A stretch of 64,000 nucleotides of DNA from Lentzea pudingi (GTDB taxonomy: Bacteria > Actinomycetota > Actinomycetes > Mycobacteriales > Pseudonocardiaceae). The notes under the pieces are model-generated. The model was not told where the DNA came from. It saw only the letters and a list, made by a program, of their open reading frames with translations, and ran no database searches. The stretch is taken from positions 62,001 through 126,000 of the forward strand of contig NZ_BMNC01000004.1 of NCBI RefSeq assembly GCF_014646255.1, read 5' to 3'. How positions within the stretch are numbered: the stretch's first letter is position 1; every line of letters begins with the position of its first letter. Both the position numbers and the translations under genes were made by a program. This document shows positions 9,237-17,360 of this stretch, piece by piece.

Positions 9237-9930
9237 ATCCGGCGCCTCGCATCGTGTGGATCATCGGGGTGCGCCCGGCGTCGATCTTCTTGCGCAGGTA
9301 CGAGATGTAGAGCTCGACGATGTTGGCCTGGCCGCCGAAGTCGTAGCTCCACACGCGGTCCAGGATCTGGGCCTTGCTCAGCACGCGCTTCGGGTTGCGC
9401 ATCAGGTAGCGCAGCAGCTCGAACTCCGTCGCGGTCAGGTCGATCGAGGTGCCGGAGCGTTCGACCTCGCGGGTCTCCTCGTTCAGCGACAGGTCGCCGA
9501 CGACCAGCCTCGTGCCCGCGTCCGCGTCGGTCACACCGGTGCGCCGCAGCAGTGCGCGCAGCCGCAGCACGACCTCCTCCAGCGAGAACGGTTTGGTGAC
9601 GTAGTCGTCGCCGCCCGCGGTGAGCCCGGCGATGCGGTCCTCCACCGCGTCCTTCGCCGTCAGGAACAGCACCGGCAGGATCGGCGCCTCGGCCCGCATC
9701 CGGCGCAGCACCTCGAAACCGTCGAAGTCGGGCAGCATCACGTCGAGCACCACCACGTCCGGGCGGAACTCCCGCGCGGTCCGCACCGCCGTCGTGCCGT
9801 CCAGCGCCGTGCGCACGTCCCACTTCTCCATGCGCAGCGCCATCGACATCAGCTCGGCCAGAGTGGACTCGTCGTCCACGACGAGCACCCGCACCGGCTG
9901 CCCGTCCGGCCTGCGGAGTTCGGTCTTCAT
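9214..9930 (-). CDS. OmpR/PhoB-family response regulator
   Basis: An N-terminal receiver domain with the acidic pair in VVDDEST, the phospho-acceptor Asp in VVLDVMLPDFDG, and the Lys in YVTKPFSLEE, followed by a C-terminal winged helix (ATEFELLRYLMRNPKRVLSK, then RVWSYDFGG). I place the start at 9930 (MKTELRR) because GGGAG lies 11 nt upstream. The in-frame ATG at 9939 has only 2 nt of spacing, and longer upstream starts run into the divergent promoter. The product is 238 residues, normal for the family. It is the first gene of the regulator-kinase-glycosyltransferase operon. Confidence 0.95.
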   Translation of the reverse strand: MKTELRRPDGQPVRVLVVDDESTLAELMSMALRMEKWDVRTALDGTTAVRTAREFRPDVVVLDVMLPDFDGFEVLRRMRAEAPILPVLFLTAKDAVEDRIAGLTAGGDDYVTKPFSLEEVVLRLRALLRRTGVTDADAGTRLVVGDLSLNEETREVERSGTSIDLTATEFELLRYLMRNPKRVLSKAQILDRVWSYDFGGQANIVELYISYLRKKIDAGRTPMIHTMRGAGYVLKPAT

Positions 9931-9961
9931 CGCGCGCATGGCTCCCATCGTGAACGCGGAT

Positions 9962-10015
9962 CCTGTGTACCAGCTGTGAGCGATGCGCACAGCTCAGGCC
10001 TACGGCGCACACAGG
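9962..10015. promoter_or_regulatory. Cluster of CTGTG/CACAG half-sites in the divergent promoter
   Basis: AGCTGTG (9972-9978) and CACAGCT (9988-9994) form a perfect inverted repeat. Outside it, CCTGTGT (9962-9968) and ACACAGG (10009-10015) form a second pair, and a further CACAGG lies nearby. The nested half-sites lie between the response-regulator gene and the divergent gene at 10049, so they are a reasonable binding site for the encoded OmpR-type regulator. This is an inference from position and symmetry. Confidence 0.5.
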
Positions 10016-10048
10016 TCCGGCACAGGCGGGGCCGCCACGGTGGTCGTC

Positions 10049-10546
10049 ATGACCGAACAACAGCCCCCGGAGTGGGGCGCACCTCAGCCCGCCGAGCAAG
10101 CGGCACGCCCCTCGTGGACCGCGAGGAAGACGGTGGCCGCCGTGGCCATCGCCGTCGCGATCGCCGGTGCCGGAGGCGTCGCGATCTACGCCGCGAGCGG
10201 CACGGGCCAGCAGAACGCCGGTATGGGCCCTGGCGGCATGGGAGGCACGCCTCCGGACGGCCAGGGCGGCATGCGAGCCTTCGGGCTGGGGACCGGCACC
10301 ACGACCCACGGTGAGTTCCAGACCGGTGAGGTCACCGCGATCAGCGACACGTCCGTCGAGGTGAAGTCCACCGACGGCTACACCAAGACGTACGTGGTCG
10401 ACGCCGGCACTGTGGCCGAAGGTGTCGAGAAGGGGGACACCGTGACGGTGATCGCCACCACAGAAGACGGCAAGTCCGTCGCGTCGAGCGTCGTCGAACC
10501 CGGTCAGCGCGGCCAGCGCGCCGGGCAGGCCCCTCCCACGAGGTGA
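10049..10546 (+). CDS. Membrane-anchored small protein with a DUF5666-like domain
   Basis: 165 residues. A Pro/Gln-rich cytoplasmic tail is followed by one membrane helix (VAAVAIAVAIAGAGGVAIYAA), a Gly/Met-rich linker (MGPGGMGGTPPDGQGGM) and an external domain of about 70 residues. In that domain the run GEVTAISDTSVEVKSTDG, then TYVVDAGTVAEGVEKGDTV, resembles the small beta-barrel DUF5666 fold. ATG 10049 is chosen because the residues upstream of it lack any family character and lie in the regulatory region. It is transcribed away from the two-component operon and is a likely regulon member. The function is unknown. Confidence 0.7.
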   Translation: MTEQQPPEWGAPQPAEQAARPSWTARKTVAAVAIAVAIAGAGGVAIYAASGTGQQNAGMGPGGMGGTPPDGQGGMRAFGLGTGTTTHGEFQTGEVTAISDTSVEVKSTDGYTKTYVVDAGTVAEGVEKGDTVTVIATTEDGKSVASSVVEPGQRGQRAGQAPPTR

Positions 10547-10565
10547 TTTGGGGTCAAGTGTGAGC

Positions 10566-10598
10566 GGTTATGGTCGGGTGATCAGCCCGACCACAACC
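10566..10598 (+). promoter_or_regulatory. Hairpin between the DUF5666-like gene and the metallophosphatase
   Basis: GGTTATGGTCGGG (10566-10578) pairs with CCCGACCACAACC (10586-10598) at 12 of 13 positions with a 7-nt loop. It lies 20 nt after the upstream stop and directly abuts the GGAGG ribosome-binding site of the next gene. It could be a terminator, or a structure that affects initiation downstream. Confidence 0.55.
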
Positions 10599-10608
10599 GG
10601 AGGTGAGC

Positions 10609-12282
10609 GTGCGCACGTTCACACTGACTGTGATGGGGTCGACGGACCTGCACGGCAACCTGTTCAACTGGGACTACTACCTCAACCGAGAGTTCGACGA
10701 CTATGCGCACAACGACGTCGGGCTCGCCAAGATCTCGACCTTGGTGAACGACGTGCGTTCGGCCGTGGGGCGGCATCGGACGTTGCTGCTCGACGCCGGT
10801 GACACCATCCAGGGCACACCGCTCGCGTACTACTACGCCAAGGTCGAGCCGATCACGCGTGGTGCGCACGTGCACCCGATGGCCGCCGCGATGAACGCGA
10901 TCGGCTACAACGCCGCCGCCCTGGGGAACCACGAGTTCAACTACGGGCTGGCCGTGCTGCGGACGTTCGAGCGGCAGCTGGACTTCCCGTTGCTGGCGGC
11001 GAACGCGCTCGACGTCGGCACCGGGCTGCCCGCGTTCCCGCCGTACGTGGTGAAGACGCTGTGGCGCACGGGCGGGGCGCCGTTGCGGGTCGGCGTCCTC
11101 GGGCTGACGAACCCCGGCATCGCCGTGTGGGACCGCGCCCACGTCGACGGCGTGCTGACGTTCCCCGGGCTCGTGGAGCAGGCGCTGCACTGGGTGCCGG
11201 AGATCCGGCGCAAGTCCGACCTGGTGATCGTGGTGGCGCACTCCGGGGCCGACCTGTCGTCGTCGCTGGGCGACCAGGTGCCGTTCCCGGAGAACTGCGC
11301 CGAACTGCTGGCGGAGACCGTGCCGGGGATCGACGCGATCCTGGTCGGGCACGCGCACGTGGAGATCCCGTCGAGGTTCGTGACGAACAAGGTGACCGGG
11401 CGGCCGGTGCTGCTGACCGAGCCGCTGTACTGGGGCAAGCGCCTCTCGGTGATGGAGTTCGACCTGCGCCACGACGAGCACTGGGAACTGGCCGGCGCGC
11501 GGTCGTCCGTGCTGTCGTCGGCCTCGGTGCGGGAGGACCCGCGGATCGTGCGGCTGCTGCGGCACGACCACGAGCGGGTCGTGTCGTACGTCAACGCGCG
11601 GGTCGGGACGTGCGCGTCCGCGATGTCGGCCGCGCGCTCGCGGTTCGAGGACACGCCCGCGCTGAGGTTCATCAACCACGTGCAGGCGCTGGAGGTCGCG
11701 AAGTCCACCTCGCTGCCGGTGCTCTCGCTGTGCGCGCCCTTCAACCGGGCCGCGGCGATCCCGGCCGGCGAGGTGTCCATCCGGGACGTCGCCGGGCTCT
11801 ACATCTTCGACAACACGCTGGTGGGCGTGCGGATGACCGCCGGGCAGGTGCGCGACCTCCTGGAGGAGTCGGCGCGGTACTTCCGGCAGGTGCCCGCCGG
11901 TCCGGTGGCGGCCGCGGACGTGTCGGCCGACGTGCCGGACTACAACTTCGACATCGCCTACGGGCTGACCGCGCCGCTGACCTACGACATCGACATCTCG
12001 CGGCCGGTCGGCTCGCGGATCGCGGACCTGCGCTTCGGGGGCGTGGAGGTGCCGGACTCGTTCGAGTTCGCCGTGGCCGTGAACAACTACCGGCAGGCGG
12101 GCGGCGGCGACTTCCCGCACATCGCCGCCGCGCCCGTGCTGCACAACCAGCAGCAGGAGATCCGGCAGCTGCTGATCGACTGGGTCAAGGCCGCGGGCGT
12201 GCTGGACCCCGCCACGTTCGCCGGCGCGGACTGGCGCCTGGTGGCCGGCGGTGAGCCGGTCGTGGTGTCCACCAACGAGTGA
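10609..12282 (+). CDS. 5'-nucleotidase/2',3'-cyclic phosphodiesterase-type metallophosphatase
   Basis: A two-domain enzyme of the UshA/CpdB family that hydrolyses nucleotide phosphoesters with two metal ions. The N-terminal metallophosphoesterase domain shows the metal motifs GSTDLHGN, LLDAGDTIQG, ALGNHEFNYG, VVAHSGAD and GHAHVE. The C-terminal substrate-binding domain shows FDNTLVGVRMTAGQV and NNYRQAGGGDFPH. No signal peptide is visible, which is unusual for the periplasmic enzymes but common in actinobacterial relatives. Start GTG 10609 has GGAGG at a 5-nt spacing; the in-frame GTG 10603 overlaps that site. The product is 557 residues. Confidence 0.92.
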   Translation: MRTFTLTVMGSTDLHGNLFNWDYYLNREFDDYAHNDVGLAKISTLVNDVRSAVGRHRTLLLDAGDTIQGTPLAYYYAKVEPITRGAHVHPMAAAMNAIGYNAAALGNHEFNYGLAVLRTFERQLDFPLLAANALDVGTGLPAFPPYVVKTLWRTGGAPLRVGVLGLTNPGIAVWDRAHVDGVLTFPGLVEQALHWVPEIRRKSDLVIVVAHSGADLSSSLGDQVPFPENCAELLAETVPGIDAILVGHAHVEIPSRFVTNKVTGRPVLLTEPLYWGKRLSVMEFDLRHDEHWELAGARSSVLSSASVREDPRIVRLLRHDHERVVSYVNARVGTCASAMSAARSRFEDTPALRFINHVQALEVAKSTSLPVLSLCAPFNRAAAIPAGEVSIRDVAGLYIFDNTLVGVRMTAGQVRDLLEESARYFRQVPAGPVAAADVSADVPDYNFDIAYGLTAPLTYDIDISRPVGSRIADLRFGGVEVPDSFEFAVAVNNYRQAGGGDFPHIAAAPVLHNQQQEIRQLLIDWVKAAGVLDPATFAGADWRLVAGGEPVVVSTNE

Positions 12283-12356
12283 ATCTCGGCGGGGTGTCCT
12301 GCGGGTTCCGGTCGAGGTGGTGGCACCCGATCGGCCCGATGGGATAGTCCAAGCGC

Positions 12357-12815
12357 GTGCAGTTGCTGCAACGCGTTGTCGTCGGCGCAATCGTCGTGCC
12401 GGCCACGCTCGCCTCCGTGGGGCTGGCGGCGCACCCCGCACCCGCCGTGCCGCCCGGTCAGCTGGTGTTCGCGGTGCGGTCGTCGGAGATCGTGCTGGCG
12501 GGCACCGCCGGGTCCGCGCGCGAACGCCAGGAGGTCGTGGACGCCGTGCGCGCGCTGAGCGCCGCCCACCGGATCACCGACCTGATCACCCCCGGCACGG
12601 GTGCACGCCTGCCCGTCTCGTCCGCCACGGCGGCGCGGTTGCTCGGTGCGGTGCTCGACCGGGGTGTCACCGACTTCACCGGTGTCGTCCACGGGGGACA
12701 CCTGACCGCGTCGGCGCGCGTCGCGGACCCGGAGCGCGCGGGCTCGCTCAGCGACGCCCTGCGCACGGCCGCCCCCGGGCTGCGCGTCGACGAGGACTTC
12801 ACGACTACGGGCTAG
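12357..12815 (+). CDS. Small exported protein, ArfA/BON-like
   Basis: 152 residues with an N-terminal hydrophobic signal or anchor (VVVGAIVVPATLASVGLAA), then a mixed alpha/beta region whose pattern (LVFAVRSSEIVLAGTAGSA, then EVVDAVRAL, then a second similar unit near DFTGVVHGGHLTASARV) looks like two degenerate BON-type repeats, as in mycobacterial ArfA. It is followed immediately by an ArfC-like gene, which supports that reading. The family assignment is tentative. Its stop overlaps the ribosome-binding site of the next gene, implying coupling. Confidence 0.55.
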   Translation: MQLLQRVVVGAIVVPATLASVGLAAHPAPAVPPGQLVFAVRSSEIVLAGTAGSARERQEVVDAVRALSAAHRITDLITPGTGARLPVSSATAARLLGAVLDRGVTDFTGVVHGGHLTASARVADPERAGSLSDALRTAAPGLRVDEDFTTTG

Positions 12816-12825
12816 GAGCTGTTCG

Positions 12826-13143
12826 GTGTTCGGGTTCTTCTTCCAGATGTTCCTGCTGTGCGCGGGCGCGTTCCTCGCCGGCGTCCTGCTGACCTGGCTG
12901 ACGATGCGCGCCCGCGAGTCCTCGGCCGTCGTGGACGCGGCCCCTCTGTCGATCATGGCGGAGCCGGTCGCCGCCGCGCCCGCGATCAAGGCGAACTCGC
13001 GCACGATGATGTTCCACACCCCGGAGTCGCCGTACTACAAGCGCATGAAGGGCGACGCGTTCTTCCACTCGCCGGAGGACGCCCGCCGCGCCGGCTACAC
13101 GATGTGGACGCCACGCCCGCGCGTGCCGGCGACCACCTCGTAG
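12826..13143 (+). CDS. Small membrane protein with a sunset domain (ArfC-like)
   Basis: 105 residues. One N-terminal membrane helix (FFFQMFLLCAGAFLAGVLLTWL) is followed by a short linker and a C-terminal sunset-type motif: IKANSRTMMFHTPESPYY, then a basic KRMKGD, then AFFHSPEDARRAGY. In mycobacteria and relatives such proteins accompany the ArfA channel/cell-envelope protein. GTG 12826 has AGGAG at a 6-nt spacing that overlaps the upstream stop. The role is inferred from family and context only. Confidence 0.75.
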   Translation: MFGFFFQMFLLCAGAFLAGVLLTWLTMRARESSAVVDAAPLSIMAEPVAAAPAIKANSRTMMFHTPESPYYKRMKGDAFFHSPEDARRAGYTMWTPRPRVPATTS

Positions 13144-13153
13144 TCTTGGCGGC

Positions 13154-13648
13154 GTGATTCACGACGTGATCAGGCCTGGGCTGGACGTGCTGTTCTGCGG
13201 TATCAACCCCGGCCTCGTGTCGGAGGCCACCGGCCATCACTTCGCCCGGCCGGGAAACCGGTTCTGGCCCGCTCTTCATTTGTCCGGTTTCACGCCGTCC
13301 CAGTTCGCGCCCGCGGAGCAGGAGAAGCTGCTCGAACTGGGGCTGGGCATCACGAACGTGGTCGCCCGGCCCAGTGCCCGCGCCGACGAATTAACAATTG
13401 ACGAGATGCGGCAAGGTGCGATCGACCTCTCGGAAAAGGTCGAGAGGTATTCACCGAAGGTTCTCGCGATACTCGGGGTCACGGTGTACCGTGCCGCCTT
13501 CGGGCGCAAGAAAGCGCAGGTAGGGCCACAGCACGACACCGTGGGCGGGGCCAGGTTGTGGATCCTGCCCAATCCGAGCGGGCTGAACGCGCACTGGCAG
13601 TTGCCGGCGTTGGCCGAGGAGTTCGGGCGACTCAAAGCCAGCCTGTAG
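13154..13648 (+). CDS. mug: G/U mismatch-specific DNA glycosylase
   Basis: Removes uracil or thymine-derived lesions paired with guanine. The 164-residue product fits the MUG branch of the uracil-DNA glycosylase superfamily: motif A LFCGINPGL with the catalytic Asn in GINPG, then FARPGNRFWPALHLSGF for base binding, and motif B LPNPSGLNAH. GTG 13154 begins 10 bp after the sunset gene. No membrane or export signal is seen. Confidence 0.95.
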   Translation: MIHDVIRPGLDVLFCGINPGLVSEATGHHFARPGNRFWPALHLSGFTPSQFAPAEQEKLLELGLGITNVVARPSARADELTIDEMRQGAIDLSEKVERYSPKVLAILGVTVYRAAFGRKKAQVGPQHDTVGGARLWILPNPSGLNAHWQLPALAEEFGRLKASL

Positions 13649-13673
13649 AAACGGAACAAAAGTTCACATTCAT

Positions 13674-13690
13674 GCCCACTGAAAGTGGGC
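13674..13690 (+). terminator. Small hairpin after mug
   Basis: GCCCACT (13674-13680) and AGTGGGC (13684-13690) pair perfectly around GAA, 25 nt after the mug stop. It is short, so it could also be part of the SARP gene's upstream regulatory region. That region also contains the distant inverted pair CATTCACCC (13744-13752) and GGGTGAATG (13811-13819). Confidence 0.45.
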
Positions 13691-13816
13691 TGGACGTAGT
13701 GACCCCTGGTCTGGTTGCCCCCGGATTTGCGTCCGTTCGAGTGCATTCACCCTGAAGTGGAACCCCCGTGAGCCGGATTGCGTCAGCATTCGGCAATGCC
13801 GTGCAGAACTGGGTGA

Positions 13817-16675
13817 ATGTTCAACACTGGTGGGGGCACAGTGGAGGTCAGGATTCTCGGGCCGGTCGAACCTTCGGTGCCGCCGAAGCCCGCGCAGATC
13901 CTAGCTGTCTTGGCCGTGGAATGCGGGAAGATCGTGCCCGTCGAACGGCTCATCGACCTGATCTGGGGTGAGGAGCCGCCGCCGCAGGCGCGCAAGTCGC
14001 TGCAGGTGCACATCTCCAGCCTGCGCCGGGCCGGGCTGCCCGTCGAGCACCGGGCGGCGGGGTACGTGCTCAACGCCGACCCCGAGACCGTCGACCTGCA
14101 CGCGTTCCGCAGGCTCGTGAGCGGCGCGGGAGACGAGGCCGACCTCAAGGTCAAGGCCGCCACGTTGAACAGGGCGCTGCAGCTCTGGCGCGGCACGCCG
14201 GTGGTGTTCGCGCAGACGCTCGACGTGCAACGGCTCGCGGCCGCCGAGGCGTGGGTCGACGCCGAACTGGCGCTCGGCCGGCACGCCGAGCTGATCGACC
14301 GGCTCGGCACGTTCGTCGCCGAGTACCCGCTGGCCGAACGGCTGCGCGGGCAGCTCATGACGGCACTGGCGCGGGCGGGGCGCCGGGCGGACGCCATGCG
14401 GGTGTTCCGCGAGACCCGCAAGGTGCTCGTCGACGAGCTCGGGGTCGAGCCCGGCGAGCAGCTCCAGCAGCTCTACCGGGACGTGCTGGAGGGCTCGCGG
14501 GACAGCCGCCGCAACTACCTGCCGCGCGACGCGGGCGACTTCACCGGGCGTGACCGCGAGCTCTCGCGGCTGCTCGACAGCGACGGCGGTGTGTGGTGGG
14601 TCGAGGGACCGGCGGGTGTCGGCAAGTCGGCGCTCGCGGTGCACGCGGCCCACCGGCTCGCCGACCGCTACCCGGACGGGCAGCTGTTCGTCGACCTGCA
14701 CTCGCCGTCCGGGGCGCTGGACGCGTTGCTGCGCGCGATGGACGTGCCCAGCGAACGCATCCCCGAGTCCGCCGAGGAACGCGCGGCGCTCTGGCGGGCG
14801 ACGGTCGGCGGGCGGCGCGTGGTGATCGTGCTGGACGGCGTCACGAGCGTCTCGCAGGTCAGGCCGCTGCTGCCGGGCAGTCCCGGGTGCCTGACGCTGA
14901 TCACCAGCCGCAGCAGGCTGTGCGGGCTCGAGGGCGTGCGCCGAATCCCCCTCGACGTGCTGAGCGGCGACGAGGCCGTGACGCTGCTGGGGCGCATCCT
15001 CGGTGACGACCGGGTGGCCGCGGAACCTGACCAGGCGCGGGAGGTCGCGCGGTTGTGCGGGTACCTGCCGCTCGCGGTGCGGATCACCGGCGCGCGACTG
15101 GCCGGGCGGGCGCACTGGCCGGTGTCGAAGCTGGTGCGCCGCCTGTCCGACGAACGGTCCCGGCTCGACGAGCTGGTCGCGGACGACCTCGCGGTGCGCG
15201 CCGGCCTGGAGCTGGGCTACCGGGCGCTCGACGAGAACGCCCGCCGCGCGTACCGGATGTTCGGGTTCCTCGGGCTGCCCGAGGTGCCGAGCTTCGTGTG
15301 GGCGCACCTGCTCGACGAGGACGTGCTCGACCAGCTCGTCGACGCGCGGCTGCTCGACGTCATCGGCAGCGCGCGGTACCGGATGCACGAGCTGGTGCGG
15401 CTGCACGCCCGTGAACGCGCCGAGGCCGAGGACGAGCGGCCGGACCGCGAGAACGTCGTCCGCAGAGCCGTGGTCGCCGCGCTGTCCACTGTGGACGGAC
15501 TGACCGAACAGCTCTTCCTCGCCGTGCCGCGCATGCAGGACTCGCTGGGTGTCGTCACGTCGGCGACGCGCCCGACCGACAAGGACGCCTGGTTCGCGCG
15601 CGAGGAGTCGTTGCTGACGAGACTCGTGGAACGCGCGGCCGAGCTGGACCTCACCGAGATCGCGTGCCAGCTGGCCGAGGTGCTGGTGTTCGCGTGGTTC
15701 GGGCTCAGGAACCGTTACGAGGCCTGGGAACGAACACACACGGCGGCGCTGGAGGCCGTGTGGAGGACCGGGGACGTGCGGCTGGAGGCGGTGCTGCGGT
15801 GCAGCCTCGGTCAGATGCACTACAAGCGCGACAACCTCGCGCAGGCGCGGTCGTGGTTCGACACCGCGCAGACGTTGTTCGTGAACCTGGGCGACCAGCG
15901 CGGCGAGGCCGTCGCGATGAACGGCATCGGCATGGTGTGCCGTGACCTGGGCCAGTACCCGTGCGCGCTGGAGGCGCTGGGCCGGGCCCGTGAGCTGCTG
16001 GAGTCCAACGACCCCGAGGGCGAGGCGCACGCGCTGTACGGGATCGGCTCCATCAAACGGGAACTCGGCGACGACGAGGGCGCGTTCGAGACGCTGCGCC
16101 TCGCGGAGACGGTCTACCGGCGGGCCCGCAGCAGGCGGGGTGAGGCGCTGGCGGCCCGCGGGATCGGGCTCGTCCACCGCGCCCGCGGTGAGCTCGACCT
16201 CGCCGAGGACCACGTCCGGCGCGCCCACGAGATGGTCGCGGGCACCGGCGACGAGCTGCTCGCCTGCTACACCGCCCAGGCGTGGGCGAAGGTGTTGCTG
16301 CGCAAGGGAGTTCTCGAACCTTCCGAACGCCTGATCCACCAGGCGCTCGACGGGTGCCGGGACGTCGGCGACCGGTTCGGCGAGGCCCTCGTGCGCCGCA
16401 CGCTGGGGGAGTGGCGGCTCGCGGCGGGCGACCTCGCCGGCGCGCGGACCGTGCTGACCGACCTGATGCCGGTGTGGAACGACCTGAGCCTGCCGTTGTG
16501 GCGGGCCAGGAGTCTTCGTGACCTGGGAGCGGTCCACGCCCGTCTGGGGGACGTCGAAGACGCGGACCGCTCCTGGCGCGAGGCCGCCGGCCTGTTCACC
16601 CGACTGGGCACCAGAGAGAGGGAAGAGGTGCACCAGTGGCCGGCTCAATGGGCCCCGCCCGCACTCAGCCGGTGA
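13817..16675 (+). CDS. AfsR/SARP-type regulator with NB-ARC ATPase and TPR domains
   Basis: A 952-residue transcription activator of the large SARP class. Domain order: OmpR-like winged helix (VPVERLIDLIWGE at about residues 40-52, then LQVHISSLRR), bacterial transcriptional activation domain to about residue 235, NB-ARC ATPase with P-loop GPAGVGKSA near 264 and VVIVLDGV near 335, then tetratricopeptide repeats from about 620 to the end. GTG 13841, 24 bp downstream, is an alternative start with GGTGGGGG before it. No antibiotic biosynthesis genes adjoin it, so it may act at a distance or as a global regulator. It overlaps the convergent NlpC/P60 gene by 11 bp. Confidence 0.93.
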   Translation: MFNTGGGTVEVRILGPVEPSVPPKPAQILAVLAVECGKIVPVERLIDLIWGEEPPPQARKSLQVHISSLRRAGLPVEHRAAGYVLNADPETVDLHAFRRLVSGAGDEADLKVKAATLNRALQLWRGTPVVFAQTLDVQRLAAAEAWVDAELALGRHAELIDRLGTFVAEYPLAERLRGQLMTALARAGRRADAMRVFRETRKVLVDELGVEPGEQLQQLYRDVLEGSRDSRRNYLPRDAGDFTGRDRELSRLLDSDGGVWWVEGPAGVGKSALAVHAAHRLADRYPDGQLFVDLHSPSGALDALLRAMDVPSERIPESAEERAALWRATVGGRRVVIVLDGVTSVSQVRPLLPGSPGCLTLITSRSRLCGLEGVRRIPLDVLSGDEAVTLLGRILGDDRVAAEPDQAREVARLCGYLPLAVRITGARLAGRAHWPVSKLVRRLSDERSRLDELVADDLAVRAGLELGYRALDENARRAYRMFGFLGLPEVPSFVWAHLLDEDVLDQLVDARLLDVIGSARYRMHELVRLHARERAEAEDERPDRENVVRRAVVAALSTVDGLTEQLFLAVPRMQDSLGVVTSATRPTDKDAWFAREESLLTRLVERAAELDLTEIACQLAEVLVFAWFGLRNRYEAWERTHTAALEAVWRTGDVRLEAVLRCSLGQMHYKRDNLAQARSWFDTAQTLFVNLGDQRGEAVAMNGIGMVCRDLGQYPCALEALGRARELLESNDPEGEAHALYGIGSIKRELGDDEGAFETLRLAETVYRRARSRRGEALAARGIGLVHRARGELDLAEDHVRRAHEMVAGTGDELLACYTAQAWAKVLLRKGVLEPSERLIHQALDGCRDVGDRFGEALVRRTLGEWRLAAGDLAGARTVLTDLMPVWNDLSLPLWRARSLRDLGAVHARLGDVEDADRSWREAAGLFTRLGTREREEVHQWPAQWAPPALSR

Positions 16676-17216
16676 TCTTCTTGTACTTCCACGGGGCGTA
16701 GCCACCGCTCTTGAGCGAGGAGATGGTCACGGTCTCGTGGTCCATGTCCGTCGACGTGCTGCCCTCTTCGTAGATCCACGCCGACGTCTTCGCCGAGTTG
16801 GCCCACTTCTCGAACAGCTTCACGTGGCCGTTGCGCAGGATCATGTCGCCCGGCTTGAGGTTCGCCCACGAGATCTTGGTGGCGACCTCGTCCAGGTTGC
16901 CCGTGTTGCGGCTCGTCGTGAGCTTCCACGTCATGGACACGAAGCCGGAGCAGTCCGTGCGGTACTTCTTGCCCTTGTTGATGTCCCACGCGTAGGCGGA
17001 CTGGCTGTACGGGACCTTGCGGTCCCACCAGTCCTTGGCGCGCTTGATGACCTCGGTACGGCTGATGGAGCCGCCGTACCCGGCCGCCGCCTGGACCTGC
17101 GAGATGGCGGTCTCCTGCTCGGCAGGACCCTCCGGGGCGGCCTGGGCGATCCCGCTCAGACCCCCCAGGAGCCCGAGCGAGATCGCGGTCGCCGCGACGG
17201 CGTGGCGAATGCGCAT
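16665..17216 (-). CDS. Secreted NlpC/P60-like peptidase
   Basis: A 183-residue exported protein. The signal peptide MRIRHAVAATAISLGLLGGL ends near AQA. The mature part has the catalytic cysteine in TDCSGFVSMTW and a downstream His in NGHVKLF, which matches the Cys-His core of NlpC/P60 endopeptidases that cut cell-wall peptides. The third catalytic residue is not obvious. ATG 17216 has GGAG 8 nt upstream. It is divergent from another probable wall peptidase at 17361 and shares a 144-bp intergenic region with it. Confidence 0.8.
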   Translation of the reverse strand: MRIRHAVAATAISLGLLGGLSGIAQAAPEGPAEQETAISQVQAAAGYGGSISRTEVIKRAKDWWDRKVPYSQSAYAWDINKGKKYRTDCSGFVSMTWKLTTSRNTGNLDEVATKISWANLKPGDMILRNGHVKLFEKWANSAKTSAWIYEEGSTSTDMDHETVTISSLKSGGYAPWKYKKITG

Positions 17217-17281
17217 TGTTGTTGCTCCGATCGACTTGCCGTTGGTGATGACCGGAACTGTCCACTGAGGCGCCAAAGATC

Positions 17282-17302
17282 GGCCTAAGGCCGGTTTAGG
17301 CC
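17282..17302. promoter_or_regulatory. Inverted repeat between two secreted wall enzymes
   Basis: GGCCTAA (17282-17288) and TTAGGCC (17296-17302) are a perfect 7-bp inverted repeat with a 7-nt spacer, roughly central between the divergent genes at 17216 and 17361. Its position suits an operator shared by both genes. I did not find a recognisable c-di-AMP riboswitch here. Confidence 0.4.
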
Positions 17303-17360
17303 TTCCTTTACCGCTGCTCCTTAACTTCCGCCGCACCTTGGGCATAAGGAGAGAGAGCAC

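Noticed and set aside
13817..16675. Secondary-metabolite cluster marked by the SARP gene
   Set aside because: No polyketide, peptide or terpene biosynthetic genes occur within reach; neighbours are wall enzymes and housekeeping genes.
17217..17360. c-di-AMP (ydaO-type) riboswitch before the wall peptidases
   Set aside because: The interval is short and the conserved aptamer core could not be found on either strand; only a 7-bp inverted repeat is present.
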